A stretch of DNA of 64,000 bases, from positions 62,001 to 126,000 of the forward strand of contig NZ_JAROCY010000010.1 in the NCBI RefSeq assembly GCF_029436685.1, read 5' to 3'. The stretch is from Novosphingobium cyanobacteriorum (lineage in GTDB: Bacteria > Pseudomonadota > Alphaproteobacteria > Sphingomonadales > Sphingomonadaceae). A program made the position numbers and the translations under genes. The notes beneath the pieces are model-generated. The model was not told the DNA's origin. It searched no databases and worked only from the letters and a program-made list of their open reading frames with translations. Below are positions 38,476-46,574 of this stretch, piece after piece; the stretch's first letter is position 1; every line of letters begins with the position of its first letter.

Positions 38476-39522
38476 ATGAACGACATGACTCCCTTCACCA
38501 CGACGCTGAAGGACTGGGAAACCGACCAGGAAGTGCGCTGGTGCCCGGGCTGCGGCGACTATGCCATCCTCAAGGCGGTGCAGCGCACCCTGCCCGAGAT
38601 CGGCGCGAACCCGGCCAAGACGGTGTTCGTTTCGGGCATCGGCTGCTCCAGCCGCTTCCCGTATTACGTGGAAAGCTATGGCTTCCACACCATCCACGGC
38701 CGCGCGCCGGCGTTCGTGACCGGCATCAAGCTGGCCAACCCGGAACTGGACGTGTGGATGGTGACGGGCGACGGCGACGGCATGTCGATCGGCGGCAACC
38801 ACACGATGCACATCATCCGTCGCAACGTGAACGTGCAGATCCTGCTGTTCAACAACGAGATCTATGGCCTGACCAAGGGCCAGTATTCGCCGACGAGCCG
38901 CGAGGGCACCAATTCGCCGACTTCGCCAATGGGATCGGTGGACCGGCCGGCGCTGCCCTGCGCCTTTGCACTTGGGTCTGGCGCGCGCTTCATCGCGCGG
39001 GCCTATGACGTTTCGAAGAACCTGCCGGCAGTGCTGAAGGCGGCGCACGCACACAAGGGGGCGGCGTTCGTGGAAATCTTCCAGAACTGCATCGTCTATA
39101 ACAAGGACCGCTTTGACGACTTCGTGGCCAAGGGCGTGGCCGACCAGAACCAGCTGTGGCTGGCCGATGGCGAGCCGATGCTGTTCGGCAGCGAGAAGAG
39201 CGGCGGGGTGAAGGGCATTGCGCTCGACATGGAGACGCTGAGCCTCAAGGTCGTGGACGTGGTTGACGGCGACTGGCAGGCGGCGGGCGTGATCGTGCAC
39301 AACGTGAAGAATCGCGCGATCGCCCACATGCTGGTGGAAATGCCGTTTGGCCCGTTCCCGATGGCGCTGGGCGTGATCTTTGACGATCCGCGGCCAAGCT
39401 ATGAGGAAACGCTCCTGGCACAGGACGAGCAGGCCCGCGCGGGCAAGAGCGCGAACCTGGCCGCGCTGCTGGCCAAGGGCCAGACCTGGACGGTTAGCGG
39501 GACGGCGGCCGACCCGGTCTGA
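38476..39522 (+). CDS. korB: 2-oxoacid:ferredoxin oxidoreductase beta subunit
   Basis: 348 residues from ATG 38476 (GAGGGA upstream). It binds thiamine diphosphate (TGDGDGMSIGGNH with the NNEIYGLTKGQ segment) and holds cysteines for a [4Fe-4S] cluster in WCPGCGDY and SGIGCSSR. The second half of the KorAB pair. The C-terminal region is longer than in archaeal forms, as usual in proteobacteria. Confidence 0.93.
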   Translation: MNDMTPFTTTLKDWETDQEVRWCPGCGDYAILKAVQRTLPEIGANPAKTVFVSGIGCSSRFPYYVESYGFHTIHGRAPAFVTGIKLANPELDVWMVTGDGDGMSIGGNHTMHIIRRNVNVQILLFNNEIYGLTKGQYSPTSREGTNSPTSPMGSVDRPALPCAFALGSGARFIARAYDVSKNLPAVLKAAHAHKGAAFVEIFQNCIVYNKDRFDDFVAKGVADQNQLWLADGEPMLFGSEKSGGVKGIALDMETLSLKVVDVVDGDWQAAGVIVHNVKNRAIAHMLVEMPFGPFPMALGVIFDDPRPSYEETLLAQDEQARAGKSANLAALLAKGQTWTVSGTAADPV

Positions 39523-39550
39523 CACCAGACGGCGCTGTGGGGCGGGACGC

Positions 39551-40561
39551 TTGGACAACCTGACCCACAGCCTTGCCGGCTGGGCGCTGGCCGAAACGGG
39601 CCTGAAGCGCCGCACGCGGCTGGGCACGGCGGCCTGCGTGCTGGCGGCCAACATGCCGGACATCGACGTGTTCTTTGGCTGGGCGCCGTGGGCGCCGCTG
39701 GCGATGCACCGCGGGTTCACCCATGGACTGGTGGGCGGCGTGCTGCTGATGCCGCCGCTGCTGGCCGCGCTGCTGTGGCTGTGGGGCAGGAGGCGGCCTG
39801 AAACGGAGACGGGCCCGCCGCTGCGGTTCGGATGGCTTGTGGCGCTGTGCTATCTGGGCGCGCTGACGCATCCGTTGCTGGACTTGCAGAACGTCTATGC
39901 GGTGCAGCTGTTCTCTCCGCTGAGCGCGCGATGGTTCCATAGCGATGGGCTGTTCATCGTTTCGCCGTGGCTGCTGGCCATGCTGGGCGCGGGGATCTGG
40001 CGGGCGCGCAGGAGCGACCGGGGCAGGGCGGCGGTGGCGGCGCTGGCGGGCTGCATGGCGTTCATTGCTCTGAATATCGGGATATCGGCGCTGGCATGGG
40101 CCGCGCCGGAAAGCGATGCGCCCTATGCACGGCCCGACAGGGTGTTCGCCGCGCCGGAGCCGCTGGTGTTCTGGCGGCGCGATGTGGTGTGGCGGCAAGA
40201 CGGAGCGATCGTGCATGGGCGGTTCGATCCACTGGTGCGGGTGACGGGGCTTGTGGCGTTCGGTGCCCCGGTGCCCGACCGCATGGCCGATCCGGTGGTG
40301 CGGGAGGCGTCGGTCGATCCGGTGGCGCGCAGGTTTCTCGATTGGTCGCAGATGCCCGTCGCCAAATTGGCGCGCGATGGGGAATGCACCCGGGTAACGT
40401 TCGGCGATGCGCGGTTTTCAGGGCCTGCGATGAGTCGCAACTTCAATGTTTCGGTGCGGGTTTGCCCAAAGGTGCAGGTGCCAGAGCGCGGGGCAGGCGT
40501 TGCACAAGGGCATGATGACCTCCCCTTCGATCGTCTGGCTGCGCCGCGACCTGCGGCTTGA
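39551..40561 (+). CDS. YdjM/DUF457-type membrane-bound metal-dependent hydrolase
   Basis: 336 residues with a TTG start (MDNLTHSLAGWALAE) and GGGA upstream. Conserved metal-binding motifs: DNLTHSLAG, ANMPDIDV, HRGFTHG and THPLLDLQN. Five or more hydrophobic segments place it in the inner membrane. The C-terminal half (from about 215) is soluble. The family is named for a LexA-regulated E. coli protein, but biochemical function is unknown. It overlaps the photolyase start by 47 nt. Confidence 0.83.
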   Translation: MDNLTHSLAGWALAETGLKRRTRLGTAACVLAANMPDIDVFFGWAPWAPLAMHRGFTHGLVGGVLLMPPLLAALLWLWGRRRPETETGPPLRFGWLVALCYLGALTHPLLDLQNVYAVQLFSPLSARWFHSDGLFIVSPWLLAMLGAGIWRARRSDRGRAAVAALAGCMAFIALNIGISALAWAAPESDAPYARPDRVFAAPEPLVFWRRDVVWRQDGAIVHGRFDPLVRVTGLVAFGAPVPDRMADPVVREASVDPVARRFLDWSQMPVAKLARDGECTRVTFGDARFSGPAMSRNFNVSVRVCPKVQVPERGAGVAQGHDDLPFDRLAAPRPAA

Positions 40562-41891
40562 GGACCAGCCCGCATTCGCCGCCGCAGCGGCCCAAGGCCC
40601 GGTAATCCCCGTTTACGTGCTGGACGACGATGCGCCCAGGCAGTGGCGCATGGGCGGTGCTTCGCGGTGGTGGCTGCACCACAGCCTGGAGCGGCTGGAC
40701 GCCGATCTGCGGCTGCGCGGATCGCGGCTGATCCTGAAGCGCGGCAAGGCGCACGAGGCGCTGGCGGCGGTGCGACGCGAAACGGGGGCGCGGACGGTGC
40801 ACTGCATCCGCCATTACGAGCCGTGGTGGCGCAATGCCGAGCGCGCGGTGGCCAAGCAGTTCGAACTGCAGTGCCATGACGGCAACTTTCTTGCCCCGCC
40901 GGGATCGGTGCTGACCGGAAGCGGCCAGCCCTACAAGATCTATACCCCGTTCTGGCGCGCGCTGAGCGAGCGGATGCCGCCGGCAAGGCCGGTGAAGGCG
41001 CCGGCGACGCTGCCCGCGCCGGAGTTCTGGCCGGACAGCGACAGGCTGGAGGACTGGGGCCTGCTGCCGATCAAGCCGGATTGGGCCGGCGGGATGCGCG
41101 CCGAATGGGTGCCGGGCGAGGCCGGGGCGCGGACGCGGCTGCGCGAGTTTGCCGACCGGGCATCGCGCTATGGCCAGCGGCGCAACCTGCCTTCGGTGGA
41201 GGGCACGTCGAAGCTTTCCCCCCACCTGCATTTCGGCGAGATTTCACCGGCCACGGTGTGGCACGCGGTGGCCGACGAGGGCGGTTCGGTCGGCACGTTC
41301 CTGGGGGAACTGGGCTGGCGCGATTATGCCCAGAACGTGATCCTGCAATATCCCGATTACGGATCGCGCAATGCGCGCGAAGCCTATGACCGGCTTGAAT
41401 GGCGCCATGCGAAGCGCGAGCTGGCGGCATGGCAGCAGGGGCGCACCGGCTATCCGATCGTGGACGCGGGGATGCGCGAGCTGTGGGCCACCGGGTGGAT
41501 GCACAACCGCGTGCGGATGATCGCGGCAAGCTTTCTGGTGAAGCACCTGCTGATCGACTGGCGCGAAGGCGAGCGCTGGTTCTGGGATACGCTGGTGGAT
41601 GCCGATTATGGCCAGAACGCGGTGAACTGGCAGTGGACTGCGGGCACGGGCGTGGATTCGAACATGTTCGTGCGGATCATGGCGCCGCTGACGCAATCGC
41701 AGAAGTTCGATGCAGCCGCATACATCCGCCAGTGGGTGCCGGAGCTGGCGCACCTTTCGGATGAGGACATCCACGATCCGAAGGTGCCGCCGAAGGGCTA
41801 TCCTGCCAAGATCATCGGCCATGCCGAGGCGCGGGCCCGCGCATTGGCGGCACATTCCGCCATGAAGACGCCCGAGGAGGCATTGCCCTGA
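40515..41891 (+). CDS. phrB: Deoxyribodipyrimidine photolyase (class I CPD)
   Basis: 458 residues from the second of two adjacent ATGs (AAGGG 4 nt before it). The N-terminal antenna domain begins SIVWLRRDLRLEDQPA. The C-terminal FAD domain has GTSKLSPHLHFGEIS, GYPIVDAGMRELWATG, WMHNRVRMI and DYGQNAVNWQWTAGTG, including the conserved Trp residues. It uses blue light to split pyrimidine dimers. It lies directly before a cyclopropane fatty acid synthase gene, a pairing seen in singlet-oxygen responses. Confidence 0.94.
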   Translation: MTSPSIVWLRRDLRLEDQPAFAAAAAQGPVIPVYVLDDDAPRQWRMGGASRWWLHHSLERLDADLRLRGSRLILKRGKAHEALAAVRRETGARTVHCIRHYEPWWRNAERAVAKQFELQCHDGNFLAPPGSVLTGSGQPYKIYTPFWRALSERMPPARPVKAPATLPAPEFWPDSDRLEDWGLLPIKPDWAGGMRAEWVPGEAGARTRLREFADRASRYGQRRNLPSVEGTSKLSPHLHFGEISPATVWHAVADEGGSVGTFLGELGWRDYAQNVILQYPDYGSRNAREAYDRLEWRHAKRELAAWQQGRTGYPIVDAGMRELWATGWMHNRVRMIAASFLVKHLLIDWREGERWFWDTLVDADYGQNAVNWQWTAGTGVDSNMFVRIMAPLTQSQKFDAAAYIRQWVPELAHLSDEDIHDPKVPPKGYPAKIIGHAEARARALAAHSAMKTPEEALP

Positions 41892-41918
41892 CGCGTGCGA
41901 TTGCGCATACCGCATGGC

Positions 41919-43175
41919 ATGAACGCCGAGACACCGGGCAGGGGGGAGCATCTGGTTTCAGGCGGGCAGCCCAAGGCGGCGGCCCGCGGCCTGCTGGCGA
42001 GGATCGTTTCCGGTCCGGTTGAGCGGGTGATCGCGCGGATCGATGCGGGCCTGGCCGAAGGATCGCTGCTGGCCCACCTGCCTGACGGAACCGTGCGGCT
42101 GCTGGGTGCGCGGGCAGACGGGCCGGTGGCGGAGATCACGCTGCATTCCTGGAACGCGATCCGCCGCCTCGCCACCGGGGGATCGGTGGGCTGGTACCAG
42201 GCGTGGGAAGCGCGCGAGTGGGACAGCCCGGACGCAGTGCAGATCTTCGCGCTGTTCATGCGCAACGCCGCGACGCTGGGCGATGTGGCGCGGGCCAAGG
42301 GGCCGTGGCGCTGGCTGGCGCGGGCGTGGCACTGGCTGCACCGCAACAGCCGAAAGGGCGCCGAGCAGAACATCCACGCCCACTATGACCTGGGCAACGA
42401 TTTCTACGCCCAGTGGCTCGATCCGACGATGAGCTATTCCAGCGCGCTGTGGCAGGGCCTTTCGCCGGATGCGTCGCTGATCGATGCGCAGGTGAACAAG
42501 GTGGACCGGCTGGCCGACAGGCTGACGTTGCAGGCGGGCCAGCGGGTGCTGGAGATCGGCTGCGGATGGGGCTTCCTCGCGCGGCGGCTGGCCGAGCGGC
42601 GTGGCGTGCATGTGACCGGCATCAGCCTGAGCAACGAACAACTGGACTGGGCGCGGATCAAGGGGCCGAAGGGCACCGAATACCTGCATTGCGACTATCG
42701 CGCGGTCGAAGGCGTGTTTGACGCGGTTGCCAGCGTGGAGATGGTGGAGGCGGTGGGCCGGGAATACTGGCCCTCATACCTGGACGCGATTGCGCGGGCG
42801 CTGAAACCGGGCGGGCGTGCGGCGATCCAGTACATCGCCATCCGGGACGACCTCTTCCCGGCCTATGCCGCGAGTGCGGACTTCATCCAGGCCTATGTCT
42901 TTCCGGGCGGGATGCTGCTGGGCGAGGCGGAGTTCCGATCCCTGTCCGAGGCGCGCGGCCTGCGCTGGGAGGCGCCCCATCACTTCGGTCAGGACTATGC
43001 CCGCACCCTGCGGCTGTGGCGCAAGGACTTCGAGGCGGCGGTGGAGGCGGGGCGGTTGCCGGCGGGATTTGACGAACGGTTTGTTCGGCTGTGGCGGTAT
43101 TACCTGATGTATTGCGAGGGCGGCTTTGCTGGCGGGGGGATTAGCGTGGCGCAGGTTACGCTGGTGAGGGATTAG
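41919..43175 (+). CDS. cfa: Cyclopropane-fatty-acyl-phospholipid synthase
   Basis: 418 residues from ATG 41919; a GTG at 41895 is possible, and neither has a strong ribosome site. The N-terminal domain is followed by the SAM-dependent fold: HAHYDLGNDFYAQWLDPTM, VLEIGCGWGFLARR, ISLSNEQLDWA and VEMVEAVGREYW. It adds a methylene group from SAM to unsaturated lipid acyl chains. The last 60 residues contain the conserved aromatic RYYLMYCEGGF. Follows phrB after 27 nt. Confidence 0.93.
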   Translation: MNAETPGRGEHLVSGGQPKAAARGLLARIVSGPVERVIARIDAGLAEGSLLAHLPDGTVRLLGARADGPVAEITLHSWNAIRRLATGGSVGWYQAWEAREWDSPDAVQIFALFMRNAATLGDVARAKGPWRWLARAWHWLHRNSRKGAEQNIHAHYDLGNDFYAQWLDPTMSYSSALWQGLSPDASLIDAQVNKVDRLADRLTLQAGQRVLEIGCGWGFLARRLAERRGVHVTGISLSNEQLDWARIKGPKGTEYLHCDYRAVEGVFDAVASVEMVEAVGREYWPSYLDAIARALKPGGRAAIQYIAIRDDLFPAYAASADFIQAYVFPGGMLLGEAEFRSLSEARGLRWEAPHHFGQDYARTLRLWRKDFEAAVEAGRLPAGFDERFVRLWRYYLMYCEGGFAGGGISVAQVTLVRD

Positions 43176-43261
43176 GATTTTCGGATCAGGTAAAATGGCT
43201 GGTTGCGGGCAGTTGCGGACATGAGCGCTTATTGTGCCTAGCTCAAAATCTTGGGGGTCAC

Positions 43262-43642
43262 ATGATTGCAGCCATCACACTCATGTTGACGGCGCCATTG
43301 GCGGTCGTCGGCTCGGCTGACGAATATTCACTTCCCCAATGCCACGAGGATGTTGCTACAGGAGTGTGGTGGCCCGATTTAAGCTGTGCAAGGAATGAAT
43401 TCAAGAATGCAGACGCCGCGCTCAATAAAGTCTGGAAAACCGTTATCAAAGGAACGGTCTCGACGCAGAAGAGCAGGCTGATAAGTGACCAGCGGCATTG
43501 GCTTTCGCAAATGCAAGCAACTTGTGCGGCGATTAGAGATCAATCCGGCGAGCCAGCCATACTCGAATATCGCAAACTCGCATGCAAGGCCGATTTGACA
43601 CTGCAACGAACCAAGGTACTTCGAAGATTAGTGCGCCGCTGA
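43262..43642 (+). CDS. LprI/DUF1311-like exported protein
   Basis: 126 residues from ATG 43262 (GGGGG upstream). Signal peptide ends near VVGSA. Four cysteines (PQCHED, LSCARNEF, ATCAAI, LACKADL) fit the disulfide pattern of the lysozyme-inhibitor LprI N-terminal domain, with the family features NADAALNKVW and DQRHWLSQM. Base composition is visibly lower in GC, with many A/T-ending codons, unlike neighbours, suggesting recent transfer. Confidence 0.72.
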   Translation: MIAAITLMLTAPLAVVGSADEYSLPQCHEDVATGVWWPDLSCARNEFKNADAALNKVWKTVIKGTVSTQKSRLISDQRHWLSQMQATCAAIRDQSGEPAILEYRKLACKADLTLQRTKVLRRLVRR

Positions 43643-43699
43643 ACGGCAACTCCCAAACAATCTAGGTCGCTGCCGCTCTGTCCAATGTGTCCGCTTGCC

Positions 43700-44068
43700 C
43701 TAGCAAACCGGCCGGAACACGCCATCTCCCCGATAACGGGCGAGGATGTTGTCGTGGACGATGGGGCTGAGGAGTTGGGAGAAAGCGCAGCCGACCTGGC
43801 CGTTTTGCCACCAGATCACTGTCGCTTGCAGGGATTCGAGGCCCGGCAAGGTGAGCCAGCAGTGCGAGCCCACGTGCATGCGGTTCAGCGCGGTGGCGCA
43901 GAAGCCGCCGAGCGAGAGGTCGTTGACCACGGTGTGGAAGCCCTTGGCACCCGAGCCGCGCAGGGTGGCCGGAATGTTGACCTTGCTGCGCGGGGCGCAG
44001 CGGTCTTCCTGCGAGGAGTGTTCGTAGCTGCCCGGCCCGAACCGGGAATCGCGCCAAGTCGTGCTCAT
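43700..44068 (-). CDS. PilZ-domain protein
   Basis: 122 residues (an ATG 3 codons upstream at 44077 is also possible). A single PilZ domain fills the protein. Both c-di-GMP binding motifs are present: R23-x3-R27 and DLSLGG at 50-55. Such stand-alone PilZ proteins pass the c-di-GMP signal to motility, polysaccharide or transcription partners; target unknown. A diguanylate cyclase gene lies 2.5 kb away on the other strand. Confidence 0.88.
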   Translation of the reverse strand: MSTTWRDSRFGPGSYEHSSQEDRCAPRSKVNIPATLRGSGAKGFHTVVNDLSLGGFCATALNRMHVGSHCWLTLPGLESLQATVIWWQNGQVGCAFSQLLSPIVHDNILARYRGDGVFRPVC

Positions 44069-44148
44069 CCAACCCATCCCGCAACGGCTGCATGGGTGCA
44101 GCCCCGGAAATGGACAATCTATGATCGCCTTGCCCTAACCAACCGTAA

Positions 44149-44859
44149 TCAGAACTGGTTAACGCGTTCGCGGTGCGGGCTGGTGAACGGTTTACCAAGA
44201 AGCGCGACGATGGCCTTGGCGACGTCCTCGGGCGGCTTGACCGTCCCGGGATCCTCGCCGGGATAGGCTTTGGCGCGCATGGCGGTGCGCGTGGCGCCGG
44301 GATCGAGGATGGCGACGCGGATTGCGGTGGTGCTGGCGACTTCCTGCGCATAGGAATCGAGCAGGTTGTCAAACGCCGCCTTGGTCGAGCCATAGGCACC
44401 CCAGAATGCGCGGGGCGTGGCACCGACGCTGCTGGTGAGGCCGATGACGCGGGCGTCCTTGCTGGCCTTCAGCATGGAATGGAACGCCGCGATGATCGCC
44501 TGCGTGGCCACGACGTTGAGCATCAGCGCGCGGTTGAGGTCGTGCTGGTCGATCTGCCAGACCGGGGTGAGCACGGGCAGGACGGCGGCGTTGATGACGA
44601 GGATGTCGAGCGCCTGCCAACGGCCCTTGATCGCGGTGGCGAGGCGGGCGATCGCGTCGGGCTCGGCCAGATCGACCGGGGCAATGGTGGCGGTGCCGCC
44701 GGCGGCGTGGATCGATTCCTCCACCGCCTCAAGCTCCTTTGCCGTGCGGGCGACGAGGATGACGTGCGCGCCTTCGGCCGCAAGCGCGCGTGCGGTGGCC
44801 GCGCCGATGCCCTTGCTGGCGCCGGTGACCAGCGCCAGTTGCCCCTGCAGCGATCCCAT
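44149..44859 (-). CDS. Short-chain dehydrogenase/reductase
   Basis: 236 residues. NAD(P) loop TGASKGIGA at 13-21, INAAV in the NNAG position, Ser in LTSSVGA and YGSTK with the catalytic Tyr and Lys. The initiator ATG begins at the base after the purF stop, so translation is coupled to purF. Substrate unknown. Confidence 0.89.
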   Translation of the reverse strand: MGSLQGQLALVTGASKGIGAATARALAAEGAHVILVARTAKELEAVEESIHAAGGTATIAPVDLAEPDAIARLATAIKGRWQALDILVINAAVLPVLTPVWQIDQHDLNRALMLNVVATQAIIAAFHSMLKASKDARVIGLTSSVGATPRAFWGAYGSTKAAFDNLLDSYAQEVASTTAIRVAILDPGATRTAMRAKAYPGEDPGTVKPPEDVAKAIVALLGKPFTSPHRERVNQF

Positions 44860-46332
44860 TCAGGCGACCTTTTCGACCGGGAGCGAAAGCTGTCCGGCGG
44901 CGCTTTCACGCTCGAGCAGGTCGGTGAGCCGGGTGGGATAATCGCCGGTGAAACAGGCATCGCAATACTGCGGGCTGCCGGACGAACGCGCGGCTTCACC
45001 CACGGCGCGATAGAGGCCGTCGATCGAGACGAAGGCGAGGCTGTCAGCCTGGATGAACTTGGCCATGGCGTTCACGTCCATCCGCGCGGCAAGCAGCTTC
45101 GAGCGTTCGGGCGTATCGACGCCGTAGAAGCAGGAATGTTCGGTTGGCGGGCTGGCGACGCGGAAGTGGACTTCGCTGGCGCCGGCTTCGCGCATCATCT
45201 GCACGATCTTGAGGCTGGTGGTGCCGCGCACGATCGAATCGTCGATCAGCACGATGCGCTTGCCCGCCACGAGCGCGCGGTTGGCGTTGTGCTTGCGCTT
45301 CACGTCGGCATTGCGGGCGCCATCCGAAGGCTGGATGAACGTGCGGCCGACATAGTGCGAGCGGATGATGCCGAGCTCGAACGGAATGCCAGACTGCTGG
45401 GCATAGCCGAGCGCGGCGGGCACGCCGCTGTCGGGCACCGGGATGACCAGATCGGCGTCGACCACCGATTCCTTGGCCAGTTCCATGCCGATGGCCTTGC
45501 GCACTTCATACACCGAACGGCCGCCCATGACCGAATCCGGGCGGCTGAAATAGACGTGTTCGAAGATGCAGGGGCGCGCGGCGGGGCTGCCGAAGGGGCG
45601 ATGGCTGGAAATGCGGCCATCGAGGGTGACGTGCACCAGTTCACCCGGCTGAACTTCGCGCACGAAGTCTGCACCGACGACATCGAGCGCCACCGTTTCG
45701 CTGGCGAAGACCACGGCATCACCCATCTTGCCCATCACCAGCGGACGGATGCCGAGCGGATCGCGGCAGGCGATCATGCCTTCGGGCGTCATGCAGATGA
45801 GCGAATAGGCGCCTTCGACCAGGCGCAGCGCATCGACGAAGCGATCGAGCAGGGTGGGATAGCGGCTGGTGGCGACGAGGTGGATGATCACCTCGGTATC
45901 CGAGGTCGACTGGAAGATCGCGCCCTTGTTCACAAGATCGCGCTTCAGCGTCATCGCGTTGGAAATGTTGCCGTTGTGCGCAATGGCGAAGCCACCGGCG
46001 GCCAGATCGGCAAACAGCGGCTGCACGTTGCGCAGGCCCGATCCACCGGTGGTGGAATAGCGGACGTGGCCCGCGGCCATCATGCCCGGAAGTTCGGCAA
46101 GCGCCTGGCCGCTGGAAAAGTTTGCGGCGACATGGCCGATGCCACGGCGGGAGTAGAACTCCTGCCCGTCGAAGCTGGTGATGCCTACCGCTTCCTGTCC
46201 GCGGTGCTGCAGGGCGTGCAGCCCCAGTGCCGTCATCGCGGCCGCATCGCGCGCGCCGAGCACGCCGAAAATGCCGCATTCCTCGCGGAGCTTGTCGCCG
46301 TCCGCGTCCTCGAAGGGGTGTGTCAGGTTCAT
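44860..46332 (-). CDS. purF: Amidophosphoribosyltransferase
   Basis: 490 residues from the ATG at 46332; a longer frame to 46521 lacks homologous sequence. The glutaminase domain has C19 in EECGIFGV, which becomes the N-terminal nucleophile after propeptide removal. RYSTTGGSGLRNVQP and HNGNISN follow. The PRPP loop is VLIDDSIVRGTT. It makes phosphoribosylamine, the first step of purine synthesis. Possible Fe-S ligands are C-terminal (FYGVD, YCDACF). Confidence 0.97.
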   Translation of the reverse strand: MNLTHPFEDADGDKLREECGIFGVLGARDAAAMTALGLHALQHRGQEAVGITSFDGQEFYSRRGIGHVAANFSSGQALAELPGMMAAGHVRYSTTGGSGLRNVQPLFADLAAGGFAIAHNGNISNAMTLKRDLVNKGAIFQSTSDTEVIIHLVATSRYPTLLDRFVDALRLVEGAYSLICMTPEGMIACRDPLGIRPLVMGKMGDAVVFASETVALDVVGADFVREVQPGELVHVTLDGRISSHRPFGSPAARPCIFEHVYFSRPDSVMGGRSVYEVRKAIGMELAKESVVDADLVIPVPDSGVPAALGYAQQSGIPFELGIIRSHYVGRTFIQPSDGARNADVKRKHNANRALVAGKRIVLIDDSIVRGTTSLKIVQMMREAGASEVHFRVASPPTEHSCFYGVDTPERSKLLAARMDVNAMAKFIQADSLAFVSIDGLYRAVGEAARSSGSPQYCDACFTGDYPTRLTDLLERESAAGQLSLPVEKVA

Positions 46333-46574
46333 GGGTCTCGCGCCGGGTCCATGGGCGCGTGGTGCGCCGGCTTGGTCGCCGCCCATGTGGCGACCTTTGT
46401 CACAGAACGCAAGGGGGCATCGCAGTGAAGGGATCGGGCCGTGCCGAAGCAATCCTCGAGTGCGGGAGCCGATCGGTTGCAACGATCGAACGGGCCCATG
46501 ATGGTTGACGCCATCCTGCATTGAGAAGCCATACTCTCAACGGCTTAGGGCGGAATTAACCGCTTCGGACCGAA

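Noticed and set aside
44173..46428. Long forward open frame across purF and the SDR gene
   Set aside because: Antisense to two confidently identified genes, with repetitive low-complexity composition and no recognised domain.
46521..46540. TTGAGA-N8-TCTCAA inverted repeat before the diguanylate cyclase
   Set aside because: Only 6-bp arms; such repeats are common by chance and nothing else supports an operator.
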